Part shown: one piece after another, positions 18,778-27,265 of the stretch
Position numbering within the stretch: the first letter of the stretch is position 1
How the letters are laid out: each line of letters starts with the position of its first letter
DNA from: an uncultured Clostridium sp.
GTDB lineage: Bacteria > Bacillota > Clostridia > TANB77 > CAG-508
Assembly: GCA_947648495.1 (NCBI GenBank)
Contig: CANSOA010000001.1
Span: 240,047 to 304,046 of the forward strand
Direction of reading: 5' to 3'
Length of the DNA stretch: 64,000 bases
Notes under the pieces: generated by a model
What the model was told of the DNA's origin: nothing
Seen by the model: the letters and a program-made list of their open reading frames with translations, nothing else
The model's database searches: none
Program-made: the position numbers and the translations under genes

Positions 18778-20439
18778 ATGGCCTTTGATGGAATTACAAC
18801 CAAAGCTGTTCTTACCGAACTACAGCGAACTTTAATCGGTGGAAAAATCAATAAAATTTTTCAACCCACCAAAAACGAAGTCATTCTCAACATTTATAAC
18901 CAACAAAATTACACCCTGCTCCTTTCTGCCAATCCCGATTATTGCAGAATTCATCTAACCTCGCACACTAAACCAAATCCACAAACTGCCCCTAATTTTT
19001 GTATGCTTTTAAGAAAATATTTAATTGGCGCCAAAATCATTGACATTTCTAATTATGATTTAGAACGAACCGTCCAAATAAAATTTGAAACCTACAATGA
19101 ACTAAACGATCTTGTCATTCGCAAACTTTTCATTCAAATCATGAGTAGACAAAGCAACATTATTTTAACAAATGAAAATAATATTATCATTGACTCTTTA
19201 AAACATTTTGAACCTTATTTACCTGCCAACCCATTTGAGTTTGCCAAAATAGCCAAAAATAGTTTTTTAGCTATTTCATCTGCTGAATCCTTTATTCAAT
19301 TTGTTAATCAGCAAAATTTGCTCGAAATTTTGCCAAATTCTTTGATTGGATTTAGTAAAAATTTTGTAAAAAATACACTATTTTCATTAAATATAGATTG
19401 CAACCATTATTCCAATCAAGATTTAATCAAAATTTATGAAACCTTACAATCCATTTTGGTTCATTTTGGCACCAATCAAATTAGCCTAAAAATATTGGAA
19501 AATGACTATTTTATCGTTCCAGATTTTTCAGAAAAAAGCATCAATTCTTCGCTTGACGAATTCTACTATAAAAAAGAGCAAAAATCTACTTTTCTTACTT
19601 CCCGCAACAACCTTCTTCGTATTATTTCGGGAAATCTAAAAAAAGTATACAAAAAATTAGAAAATATCAATCGAAAACTACAAGAATGTGAAAATATGGA
19701 TATTTACCGCAAATATGGTGAACTTCTCACAGCCAATTTATACAAAATCAATGGCGCTGAAAATCAAACGCAAATAATACTTGAAGATTATTATGAAAAC
19801 AACGCACCAATCACTATTCCACTTGACAAAAAAGTCAATATTCAAAAAAATATTAATCAATATTTTAAAAAATACAACAAATTAAAAAACGCACTTGTCA
19901 TCGTAACTAAGCAAAAACAAGAAGCCCAAAAAGAATTAGATTACATTGAAAGTATCGTTTTTTCCATCGAAAATGCGAAATGCATTGATGACATTCTTGA
20001 CATCTATTCCGAAATAGAAGAAAATGTTATCACCAAAAAGGATTTTCAAAAAAAGCAAAAAAATAAAATTTCCAAAAAGAAACCAAAAGAAAAACAAATT
20101 CATTTGCAAAGTACAACTATAGATGGTTTTACTGTTTACATTGGCAAAAATAACGTCCAAAATGATTATTTAAGTCTCAAATTTGCAAAACCAAATGACC
20201 TATGGTTTCACACACAAAAAATTCATGGAAGCCACATTTTATTGTCCAATCCAGAAAATCTTGAAATCCCCGAAAATGTCCTTTCAGAATGTGCCAAACT
20301 TGCCAAAGAAAACAGTAAAGCAAAACTTAGCTCCAACGTTCCAGTCGATTTTACCAAAGCAAAATTTGTCAAAAAATCACCTGGCGGAAAACCTGGACTT
20401 GTTATCTATACTAACTTCAAAACTATATTTGTAAAATAA
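18778..20439 (+). CDS. rqcH: RqcH / NFACT-family ribosome quality control protein
   Basis: A 553-residue protein with the NFACT-N start MAFDGITTKAVLTELQ, a long coiled coil (about 270-410) and the C-terminal NFACT-R domain with GFTVYIGKNN, NDLWFHTQ and HGSHILL. RqcH binds stalled 50S subunits and adds alanine tails to aborted peptides. It was formerly annotated as fibronectin-binding FbpA. It has its own RBS (AAGGAGA) and no co-directional neighbour. It is relevant here because abandoned translation at CGG sites would produce its substrates, but that link is only a thought. Confidence 0.93.
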   Translation: MAFDGITTKAVLTELQRTLIGGKINKIFQPTKNEVILNIYNQQNYTLLLSANPDYCRIHLTSHTKPNPQTAPNFCMLLRKYLIGAKIIDISNYDLERTVQIKFETYNELNDLVIRKLFIQIMSRQSNIILTNENNIIIDSLKHFEPYLPANPFEFAKIAKNSFLAISSAESFIQFVNQQNLLEILPNSLIGFSKNFVKNTLFSLNIDCNHYSNQDLIKIYETLQSILVHFGTNQISLKILENDYFIVPDFSEKSINSSLDEFYYKKEQKSTFLTSRNNLLRIISGNLKKVYKKLENINRKLQECENMDIYRKYGELLTANLYKINGAENQTQIILEDYYENNAPITIPLDKKVNIQKNINQYFKKYNKLKNALVIVTKQKQEAQKELDYIESIVFSIENAKCIDDILDIYSEIEENVITKKDFQKKQKNKISKKKPKEKQIHLQSTTIDGFTVYIGKNNVQNDYLSLKFAKPNDLWFHTQKIHGSHILLSNPENLEIPENVLSECAKLAKENSKAKLSSNVPVDFTKAKFVKKSPGGKPGLVIYTNFKTIFVK

Positions 20440-20463
20440 TGTAGAATTTTGTAAAATAGTGTC

Positions 20464-20493
20464 TTGACTTTTTATTTACGTTTGTATTATAAT
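20464..20493 (+). promoter_or_regulatory. Promoter of the small hydrophobic ORF
   Basis: TTGACT, 18-nt spacer, TATAAT, about 50 nt upstream of the short ORF at 20544. Confidence 0.65.
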
Positions 20494-20543
20494 TATCTTG
20501 CCTTTTTAGTCATACATAATTTGGGCAGAAAGGTGGTGACTCT

Positions 20544-20606
20544 ATGCACTCTTTCCTAAAAGTCATAGCTATGATTATTATCGCAATTCTTGCTTTAATG
20601 AAATAG
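20544..20606 (+). CDS. 20-residue hydrophobic peptide, possible type I toxin-like ORF
   Basis: Encodes MHSFLKVIAMIIIAILALMK, a single hydrophobic helix with basic ends. It has a sigmaA-like promoter, AAAGGTGG eight to ten bases upstream, and its own terminator 10 nt downstream, so it is a complete monocistronic unit. Such tiny transmembrane peptides are typical of type I toxins. I see no obvious antisense RNA gene, so the assignment is tentative. Confidence 0.5.
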   Translation: MHSFLKVIAMIIIAILALMK

Positions 20607-20611
20607 CTGAC

Positions 20612-20655
20612 AAAAAAAACCAGAAGACTCACACTCTTCTGGTTTTATTTTTTGT
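20612..20655 (+). terminator. Terminator of the small ORF
   Basis: Stem AAAACCAGAAG / CTTCTGGTTTT with a 9-nt loop and following T-rich tract. The A-run upstream makes it usable on the minus strand too. Confidence 0.8.
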
Positions 20656-20757
20656 TTTCTATGCACTCTTTTTTATCTTTTGCTATTGTGATTATACTCT
20701 ATTTTTGTCATTCTGTCAATATTTTTCGTATTCCTTTTCTCGACATTATTCTACATA

Positions 20758-21687
20758 TTACGCTTTATTCGCAGACATAAATACATCTTTCATTTTATGC
20801 AAAACTGTTTTTTTGATTTCCTCTCGCGCTGCTCCTAAATATTTACGTGGGTCAAATACAGCTGGTTCTTCTTTAAATACTTTTCTAATTTGGGCTGTCA
20901 TGGCTAATCTTAAGTCTGTATCTACATTGATTTTAGAAACACCTGACTGTCCTGCTTGTTTTAACATTTCATCTGGACAACCTTTGGCTCCTGGAATATC
21001 ACCTCCATTGTTGTTACACATTTCTACTAATTCTGGAATAACAGAAGAAGCACCATGCAAAACAATTGGGGTATTTGGCAATTTTTCTTTAATTTGGGCT
21101 AAAATATCAAATCTTAATTTGGCATCTCCTTTGAATTTATAGGCTCCGTGACTCGTACCAATGGCAATGGCTAACGAATCACATCCAGTTCTTTCTACAA
21201 ATTCTTTGGCTTGCTCTGGATCGGTATAACGTGCGTCATCTTCTGCAACATTTACATCATCTTCTACTCCCGCTAATTTTCCTAATTCTGCTTCTACAAC
21301 AACGCCTTTTGAATGGGCATATTCTACTACTTTTTTGGTGATTGCTACATTTTCTTCAAAATCATATTTTGAACCGTCAATCATAACCGATGTAAAGCCT
21401 GCGTCAATACACATTTTACAAGTTTCAAAATCTGGTCCATGGTCTAAATGAAGAGCAATCGGAATATTCGTTGTTTCAACTGCGGCGTTTACCATATTAA
21501 CTAAATAATTCATTCTCGCATATTTAATCGCACTAGAAGAAACCTGCAAAATAACAGGTGATTTTGCTTCATTGGCGCTATCGGTAATGGCTTGTATAAA
21601 TTCCATATTATTAATATTAAAAGCACCAATTGCAAAATGCTCTTTCATTGATTTTTCAAACATTTCTTTTGTTGTAACAAGTGGCAT
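20758..21687 (-). CDS. fba: Fructose-1,6-bisphosphate aldolase, class II
   Basis: A 309-residue zinc-dependent aldolase of glycolysis. Visible features: HLDHGPDFE (first Zn ligand and catalytic region), VMIDGSKYDFEEN, VEAELGKLAGVEDDV, GTSHGAYKF, VLHGASS and KINVDTDLR. Length is typical. It has its own promoter (21723-21751) and RBS AAGGAGG. Monocistronic. Confidence 0.96.
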   Translation of the reverse strand: MPLVTTKEMFEKSMKEHFAIGAFNINNMEFIQAITDSANEAKSPVILQVSSSAIKYARMNYLVNMVNAAVETTNIPIALHLDHGPDFETCKMCIDAGFTSVMIDGSKYDFEENVAITKKVVEYAHSKGVVVEAELGKLAGVEDDVNVAEDDARYTDPEQAKEFVERTGCDSLAIAIGTSHGAYKFKGDAKLRFDILAQIKEKLPNTPIVLHGASSVIPELVEMCNNNGGDIPGAKGCPDEMLKQAGQSGVSKINVDTDLRLAMTAQIRKVFKEEPAVFDPRKYLGAAREEIKKTVLHKMKDVFMSANKA

Positions 21688-21722
21688 AATTTTTATCCTC
21701 CTTTTTGATTATTATTGTTTTT

Positions 21723-21751
21723 ATTGTATGTTGTTATGCAAAAAAAGTCAA
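21723..21751 (-). promoter_or_regulatory. Promoter of fba
   Basis: TTGACT, 17-nt spacer, TACAAT on the minus strand, about 35 nt before the fba start. Confidence 0.7.
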
Positions 21752-21761
21752 GCAGATTTTA

Positions 21762-22016
21762 TAAAAAAACAAAAATAAGCACTTTTACAAAAGTGCCTAT
21801 TTTCTAGTAAACAAGATAATAATTTTACAAGTTGTTTATTGTTGGTGACCGAATCCTCTCTTTCAATAATTCCAGTCTCCTTTCACTTTTCATATTTTAG
21901 CCAAAAAATCATTTCTTTCTAAAGAAAACGTTTTTTCATAAATATGTCGGTGCCCGAATTTGAATATATTTATATTTCATATTCTTTCCTCTCTTTTGCA
22001 AATTCCAATTTGTTAC
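21762..22016 (-). ncRNA. Candidate structured RNA of unknown class
   Basis: A roughly 250-nt unit with its own promoter upstream and a strong terminator (stem GCACTTTT / AAAAGTGC, T-rich tail, 21762-21797), and no sensible ORF. On the minus strand it carries two similar modules: GGAAUUUGCAAAAGAGAGGA, then later UUCGGGCACCGAC; and GGAAUUAUUGAAAGAGAGGA directly followed by UUCGGUCACCAAC. In the first, GAAUUU/AAAUUC and GAAUAU/AUAUUC form nested helices around the purine-rich segment. I compared it from memory with common riboswitches, SRP, 6S and RNase P RNA and found no match. It ends before the fba promoter, so it is probably a stand-alone RNA. Confidence 0.55.
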
Positions 22017-22022
22017 TTAATT

Positions 22023-22051
22023 AGTATAGTATATTTTTCCTATTTTGTCAA
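22023..22051 (-). promoter_or_regulatory. Promoter of the candidate ncRNA
   Basis: TTGACA, 17-nt spacer, TATACT on the minus strand. Confidence 0.7.
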
Positions 22052-22077
22052 TACCTTTATTTAAAATTTTCAATTTT

Positions 22078-22836
22078 TTACTTCCCAACAAACATTTGCA
22101 CATATATTTTTCCATAAGTAGGACTACGAACCACTCCAATTCCTGTATAATTGTAAGAACTATTTAATATATTGGCTTTATGTCCTGCTGAATTCATCCA
22201 AGCAGTTACTGCTGCACTATTGCTAGAATTTCCTGCAATGTTTTCCGCCGCAGTTTTGTAGGATACTTTAAAACTGTTTAACATATCAAATGGTGAACCA
22301 TATGTGGGCGAATTATGCGAAAAGTAATTGCTGTCTACCATATCTTGTGCCTTAATTTTCGCTACTCTTTGCACTTCTAAATCTATTTTTAAAGCAGATA
22401 ACCCATTGCTTGCTCTTTGCTGATTAATCAGATTAAAAACTTCTTGCTCATCGGCTGTAAGTGTAGAATTGGTTGGTCCTGAATTTGTATTAGAATCTGC
22501 CTTATTGGTATTTGGATAAATTGGTTTGATATATTTTTGGCTCACTGCTCCGACATAATCTCCTTCAATTTGCACAATATACCAATTCCCAATTCCTGCA
22601 AAAATACGAACATATTCGTTTTTTCGAACCGTTGTAATGACGTCATGGTCTGTGCTTGGTCCACTTCTGACATTGAGTGTTGTGGTAGTTACCATTCCAG
22701 TTGTAAAATCTAAATCATAATAATGTTGCATCGCAAATGTTTTGGACATGACAAAAATAAAAATATTAAGCACTAAAAATAAAGCTAGTATTATTTTTAG
22801 TGCTTTTCTATGTTTTCCTAAATTTATGATTCGCAT
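22078..22836 (-). CDS. Secreted SH3b plus CAP (SCP/PR-1) domain protein
   Basis: A 252-residue exported protein. A basic start and hydrophobic helix (about 15-33) act as signal or anchor. Residues 47-105 form a bacterial SH3 domain (TLNVRSGPSTDHDVI). A short Asn/Ser/Thr linker leads to a CAP domain (about 125-252) with FNLINQQRASNGL, the HNSPTYGSPFDM loop, AAENIAG and WMNSAGHKANIL. CAP proteins of this kind (YkwD-like) occur in spore formers and envelopes. The 22836 ATG is chosen because AAGGAG sits 8 nt upstream. Confidence 0.88.
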   Translation of the reverse strand: MRIINLGKHRKALKIILALFLVLNIFIFVMSKTFAMQHYYDLDFTTGMVTTTTLNVRSGPSTDHDVITTVRKNEYVRIFAGIGNWYIVQIEGDYVGAVSQKYIKPIYPNTNKADSNTNSGPTNSTLTADEQEVFNLINQQRASNGLSALKIDLEVQRVAKIKAQDMVDSNYFSHNSPTYGSPFDMLNSFKVSYKTAAENIAGNSSNSAAVTAWMNSAGHKANILNSSYNYTGIGVVRSPTYGKIYVQMFVGK

Positions 22837-22904
22837 ATTATTCACTCCTTAAAGCTGTTTTTTAAATGTATGCAAGTATTGTAAGGAGTATGCAAAAATT
22901 TGAA

Positions 22905-24680
22905 TTATCTTATATAATTTCGGATTTCTTGTTTTACTTTTTGGACAAATTGGTCTACTTCCATCGCTCCCACATCGCCTTCTTTTCTCGAACGCACACC
23001 TATGTTCTTAGCTTCTACTTCTTTTTCACCCAAAATCAACATATATGGAATTTTTTGTAATTGTGCTTCACGGATTTTGTAACCAATTTTTTCTTGTCTA
23101 CCATCCAATTCCACACGAATTCCTTCCTCTTGTAATTTTTCTACTACACTTTTGGCATATTCTAATTGATTGTCTGAAATCGGCATAACTTTCACTTGTA
23201 CTGGAGCAAGCCACACTGGGAAAGCACCTTTGAATTGTTCTAAAACCAAAGCCAAAAATCTTTCATAAGAGCCTAATATGGCTCTATGAACCATAACAGG
23301 GGCTTGTTTTTCTCCTTTTTCATCAATATAGAATAATCCAAATCTTTTTGGGGTAGAAAAATCAACTTGAACAGTCGGAATTTGAACTTCTCTACCTAAA
23401 GCATCCTTAAACATAAAATCTAATTTAGGACCATACAATGCTGCTTCTCCTTCACATCTTTTGGCATCTAACTTCAATTCGTCTGATATTTCTTGCAACA
23501 TTTGCTCACACAAATCCCAATCTTCTTTACTTCCAATATATTTTTCAGGATGTTCATAATCTCTGACTGACAAAGATACCCAGTGGTCCTCCCAAAGTCC
23601 TATTTTGGTATAGAAATCTCGAATAATATTGCACATATTAATAATTTCGTCTTTTACTTGGTCAATGCGACAGAACGAATGTCCATCTTCAATGGTAATG
23701 GCATATACTCTAGAAAGTCCTCCAACTGAACCTTGAAGCTCTGCTCTATATTGTTTATCTGATTCCATATAGCGAATTGGTAAATCCTTGTAACTTCTAA
23801 GTTTTGAAGCATAAATTTGCGTATGATGTGGACATTGAACTGGTTTTAGTACAAATTCATGTCCTTTTGGTGAGTTTACTCTAAATAATTCATCATTGAA
23901 TTTTTGTGCATGCCCTGAAGTTTCAAATAAACTAATATTTGCTAAAGAGGGACAACTTACTTTTTGGAATCCATATTGTCTACATATTTTCTCTACTTCT
24001 TTTTGTAATTCTTCTTTTACAATCGTTCCTTTTGGTGTATAAAGTGGCAACCCTCCTCCTACATAGTCTGAAAAGCAAAATAAATCTAACTCTTTTCCTA
24101 ATTTTCTATGATCTCTTTGTTTCGCTTCTTCGAGCTTTTGTAAATATTCTTCTAACTGGCTTGCCTTTGGGAAAGAAATTCCATAAATTCTTTGTAACAT
24201 TTTATTATGCTCATCTCCTTTCCAATATGCTCCTGAAGAAGATAATAGTTTTACGCTCTTAACACATCCTGTAGATGGTAAGTGTGGTCCTCTGCATAAA
24301 TCCGTAAAATCCCCTTGTTTGTAGAAAGAAATCACTTCTCCTGTTGGTAAATCTTCAATTAATTCTACTTTATATAGCTCATTTTTCTCTTTCATTAACT
24401 CAATTGCTTCTGTTTTTGGCAATTCAACTCTCTCAAGTTCGTAATTTTCCTTGATAATTTTTTTCATTTCCTCTTCGATTGCTTTTAAGTCCTCTTCAGA
24501 AAACGGCTTTTCCACATCAAAATCATAATAAAATCCATTTTCAATCGCTGGACCAATAGCTAATTTTGCTTCTGGAAATAAATTTTTTACTGCTTGAGCC
24601 ATAATATGCGAAGTCGTGTGCCAATACATACTTTCTTCGACTTCCGCCGTTTTTCCGCCTCCTAATTTGATTTTAAACAT
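22905..24680 (-). CDS. thrS: Threonyl-tRNA synthetase
   Basis: A 591-residue synthetase, shorter than the usual 640 because the N-terminal TGS domain is absent or reduced. The editing domain begins at once (HTTSHIMAQAVKNLFP). Catalytic core motifs follow: KPVQCPHHTQIY with zinc-ligand Cys, RYMESDKQYRAE, FMFKDALGREVQIPT and HRAILGSYERFLALVLEQ. The anticodon-binding domain is C-terminal. It is preceded by a frameshifted SDR gene (13-nt gap) and a T-box leader, so it should be induced by uncharged tRNA-Thr. Confidence 0.96.
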   Translation of the reverse strand: MFKIKLGGGKTAEVEESMYWHTTSHIMAQAVKNLFPEAKLAIGPAIENGFYYDFDVEKPFSEEDLKAIEEEMKKIIKENYELERVELPKTEAIELMKEKNELYKVELIEDLPTGEVISFYKQGDFTDLCRGPHLPSTGCVKSVKLLSSSGAYWKGDEHNKMLQRIYGISFPKASQLEEYLQKLEEAKQRDHRKLGKELDLFCFSDYVGGGLPLYTPKGTIVKEELQKEVEKICRQYGFQKVSCPSLANISLFETSGHAQKFNDELFRVNSPKGHEFVLKPVQCPHHTQIYASKLRSYKDLPIRYMESDKQYRAELQGSVGGLSRVYAITIEDGHSFCRIDQVKDEIINMCNIIRDFYTKIGLWEDHWVSLSVRDYEHPEKYIGSKEDWDLCEQMLQEISDELKLDAKRCEGEAALYGPKLDFMFKDALGREVQIPTVQVDFSTPKRFGLFYIDEKGEKQAPVMVHRAILGSYERFLALVLEQFKGAFPVWLAPVQVKVMPISDNQLEYAKSVVEKLQEEGIRVELDGRQEKIGYKIREAQLQKIPYMLILGEKEVEAKNIGVRSRKEGDVGAMEVDQFVQKVKQEIRNYIR

Positions 24681-24693
24681 AAAAATTCCCCCT

Positions 24694-25366
24694 TTATTTT
24701 ATATTTTTTCGATTAATAGTTATTTCACTGATTTCGATATTTTTTGGCAAGTTTAAGATATAAAGCATTATATTTGCAATATCTGTTGGATTCATCCATT
24801 CGTCTGGATTTTCTATTTTTGTGCCATTGTATTTTTCATGCATTTTCGTATTCATTCCACCAACATTAAATTGAATAACTCTGCAATTCGTTTTTTTCAA
24901 TTCTAGTTGTAAATTGTAACTGGTTCCACGAATTGCCCATTTGGAAGTTGTATACGCCATTTGGTTAGAATAACCTTCTTTGGTTCCAACTGTTGAACCT
25001 ACATTTAAAATATCTGCTTCATTTTTCTTAATCAAGTTTATGAATTGACTAGCCAAAAACATTGGTGCCATACTATTGACTTTCATTAAATCTTCTAATT
25101 CTTGATAAGTAACCTGATCCAATTTTTGAATACTTGGAATTCCTGCACAGTTAATTAGTGCATTAAAATGATTGTAATTTTTTTGAATATTTTGACAAGT
25201 ATTGAGCATTGAATTTTCATCTGTTAAATCTGTTTTTAGAAATATACATTCATAATCTGGCTTTTTTCGGCAAAGTGCAATTACGTTAATCTGATTTTCA
25301 ACGCATAATTTTCCAAATTCTTTTCCGAAGTCCATCACTAGCACCAGTTAAAATTATTGTTTTCAT
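24694..25366 (-). CDS. Short-chain dehydrogenase/reductase, interrupted by one +1 frameshift
   Basis: Frames 25366-25328 and 25326-24694 join into a 223-residue SDR. The 0-frame start encodes MKTIILTGASDGL and then reads CUU CGG AAA, stopping nine codons later. Skipping the C gives CUU GGA AAA, which completes the NAD(P)-binding motif TGASDGLG; the shifted glycine is the last Gly of TGxxxGxG. The catalytic YTTSK follows near residue 150. RBS GGGAGG precedes the ATG at 25366. It lies between a T-box leader and thrS, an unusual place for an oxidoreductase. Substrate unknown. Confidence 0.85.
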
Positions 25367-25380
25367 CTTATTTTCCTCCC

Positions 25381-25610
25381 AAAACTCAAAAAAGCACTCT
25401 TATAGACTAATCATCTATAGGAGTGCTTGCACGGTTCCATCCTAATTTTTAACTTAATTTTAGCCTTTATCGCAGCTCACACGCTATTCTTTCAAATAGA
25501 AACTCCAAGGTAGTTTTTCAGAAATGTTTGTTAAGATTAGCTTTCAGCCTATGACTAATCCTCTCTTTTAATAACCTCTAACCTACTTTTCCTTTTCAAC
25601 GTTTACAGGC
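25381..25610 (-). promoter_or_regulatory. thrS leader: T-box leader controlling SDR-thrS
   Basis: On the minus strand the leader has a long stem I (GUAG near 25590 to CUAC near 25510) containing AGAGAGGAUUAG and the matching CUAAUC. The conserved T-box AGGAUGGAACCGUGC lies at 25429-25443. A terminator (AAGCACTC...CTATAG paired with CTATAG...GAGTGCTT and a T-run, 25381-25428) follows. I could not fix the specifier codon by eye; the thrS gene downstream implies Thr. Uncharged tRNA would stabilise the antiterminator. Confidence 0.88.
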
Positions 25611-25612
25611 TT

Positions 25613-25641
25613 ACTATATCATATAAAAAGTTGGTTGTCAA
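25613..25641 (-). promoter_or_regulatory. Promoter of the T-box operon
   Basis: TTGACA, 17-nt spacer, TATAGT on the minus strand. Transcription would begin just before the T-box stem I. Confidence 0.75.
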
Positions 25642-25798
25642 TGAAGATTTAAAAATAAGAAGACAAAAAATAAAAATTATTTTAGTTTTTCAATTTCTTC
25701 TCATTTTTTTAGCATTTCTTGGCTATTATTCATTTATCTCTAATTTTTTTAAAAACGCTTTAAATTGTGTCTTTGTACTTTTAAACTATTCTTTATGG

Positions 25799-25832
25799 CA
25801 AAAAAACTCCTTTCAAAAAAAGGAGTTTTTTG
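25799..25832 (-). terminator. Terminator after murD
   Basis: Stem AAAAAACTCCTTT / AAAGGAGTTTTTT with a short loop, immediately after the murD stop. The A/T arms make it bidirectional. The bases from here to the T-box promoter at 25641 hold no gene I can support. Confidence 0.8.
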
Positions 25833-27248
25833 CTAATTTTTCGCAATCTCTTTTACATACTTTTTAAACAATTTCCCACGCTCTGCAAAATTTTTGAACA
25901 TATCAAAACTTGCACTAGCTGGCGAAAATAGCACAATATCGCCTTGTACAGCAATTTCTTTTGCGACTTCAACAGTTTGTCTTAAATCTGTACATTTATG
26001 AATTTTCATTTTTTTGTCTTGCTTTTTTAATTCTTCTTTGACTGCTTTTTCTATTTTTGTGCTAGTGTCTCCTAATAAAATCAACTCTTTGCAGTTATCT
26101 ACAATTGGCTTGGCAAGTGGTGTATAATCTAAATTTTTGTCGTATCCACCAGCTATTAAAATGATATTCCTTAAAGAAAATGCATTTAAGCCTGCCATTG
26201 TCCTAGTAGGACTTGAACTAACTGAATCGTTGTACCATTTAATCCTATCTTTTGTCTCCAAAACTAATTCCAATCGATGTTCCACACCTTTGAATTTTAA
26301 AATCGTCTCACAAGCTGTTTTCATATCTACCAAATCTTTTGTAGCAATAATCGCAGCCGATGCATTTTCAAAATTATGCGTTCCACGAAGAATCATTTCT
26401 TTGGTATCTAAAATATGACTTCTTAATCCATTTTCACAATATTTAATTTTTTGATCATCTACAATATAACCATTTGGAATTTTGTCCTTACTGCTGAAAA
26501 ACATGACTTTTCCCGGTGCTTCTTTTTCAAAACCTTTGGTGATTTCATTATCGTAATTTAAAACCAATAAATCATTTTCGGTTTGATATTTGAAAATGTT
26601 CTTTTTCGCATGGATATATTCGTCCATATCGGTATGTTTATCTAAATGATTTGGCGTAATGTTTGTAATGACGCTAATGTGTGGACTAATTTTCATATCC
26701 ATCAATTGAAAACTGCTCAGCTCTAGAACAACCATGTCATCTGGCGTCATTTCTGAAATTTTAGTAAATAGTGGCGTTCCAATATTTCCACCTAAAAATA
26801 CATTATATTCTTTGGCTTTCAAAATTTCGGAAATCAGCGTTGTTGTGGTGGTTTTTCCATCGCTTCCTGTAATTCCAATGACTTTCCCAGGACATAATTC
26901 AATGACCATTTCTACTTCGGTTGTGATAATAGCTCCACGCTCTGCTTCTGCTACTAATTCTGGCGTTGTTGGCAAACAACTTGGTGAACGGAAAATTAAA
27001 TCAAATCCAACTAATTCTTCTAGATAATTTTCTCCAAATGACATGCCCATTCCATAATTTGTAATTTTTTTCAATATTGTTCTGCTCATATCTTTTACAT
27101 CTGTTTTGTCAAAAACAGTTACTTTCGCCTTTACATTGTATAAATAATCAATCAAAGGTAAATTACTTACCCCTAAGCCTATGACAGCTACTTTTCTGCC
27201 TGCTAAATACTGATTAAATTCCTCCAACTTTTCATTTATGTATTCCAT
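25833..27248 (-). CDS. murD: UDP-N-acetylmuramoylalanine--D-glutamate ligase
   Basis: A 471-residue cytoplasmic ligase that adds D-Glu to UDP-MurNAc-L-Ala in peptidoglycan synthesis. An N-terminal Rossmann domain (KVAVIGLGVSNLPLIDYL) leads to the ATP-binding GITGSDGKTTTTTL near residue 117. ITPNHLDKH and YNDSVSSSPTRTMAGL are typical Mur ligase motifs. The ATG at 27248 follows AAGGAGG by 8 nt. It overlaps the reach of the upstream kinase gene (18-nt gap), so the two are likely co-transcribed. Confidence 0.95.
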   Translation of the reverse strand: MEYINEKLEEFNQYLAGRKVAVIGLGVSNLPLIDYLYNVKAKVTVFDKTDVKDMSRTILKKITNYGMGMSFGENYLEELVGFDLIFRSPSCLPTTPELVAEAERGAIITTEVEMVIELCPGKVIGITGSDGKTTTTTLISEILKAKEYNVFLGGNIGTPLFTKISEMTPDDMVVLELSSFQLMDMKISPHISVITNITPNHLDKHTDMDEYIHAKKNIFKYQTENDLLVLNYDNEITKGFEKEAPGKVMFFSSKDKIPNGYIVDDQKIKYCENGLRSHILDTKEMILRGTHNFENASAAIIATKDLVDMKTACETILKFKGVEHRLELVLETKDRIKWYNDSVSSSPTRTMAGLNAFSLRNIILIAGGYDKNLDYTPLAKPIVDNCKELILLGDTSTKIEKAVKEELKKQDKKMKIHKCTDLRQTVEVAKEIAVQGDIVLFSPASASFDMFKNFAERGKLFKKYVKEIAKN

Positions 27249-27265
27249 TTTATCAGCCTCCTTTT

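Noticed and set aside
20464..20655. Leader peptide attenuator for fba
   Set aside because: The unit is on the opposite strand to fba and ends at its own terminator.
21780..22050. Glycine riboswitch, T-box or SRP RNA for the unknown transcript
   Set aside because: GAGAGGA and CACC resemble parts of some classes, but the required CACCGAAG..GCAA core, T-box sequence or SRP helix 8 are absent, and a terminator plus a new promoter separate it from fba.
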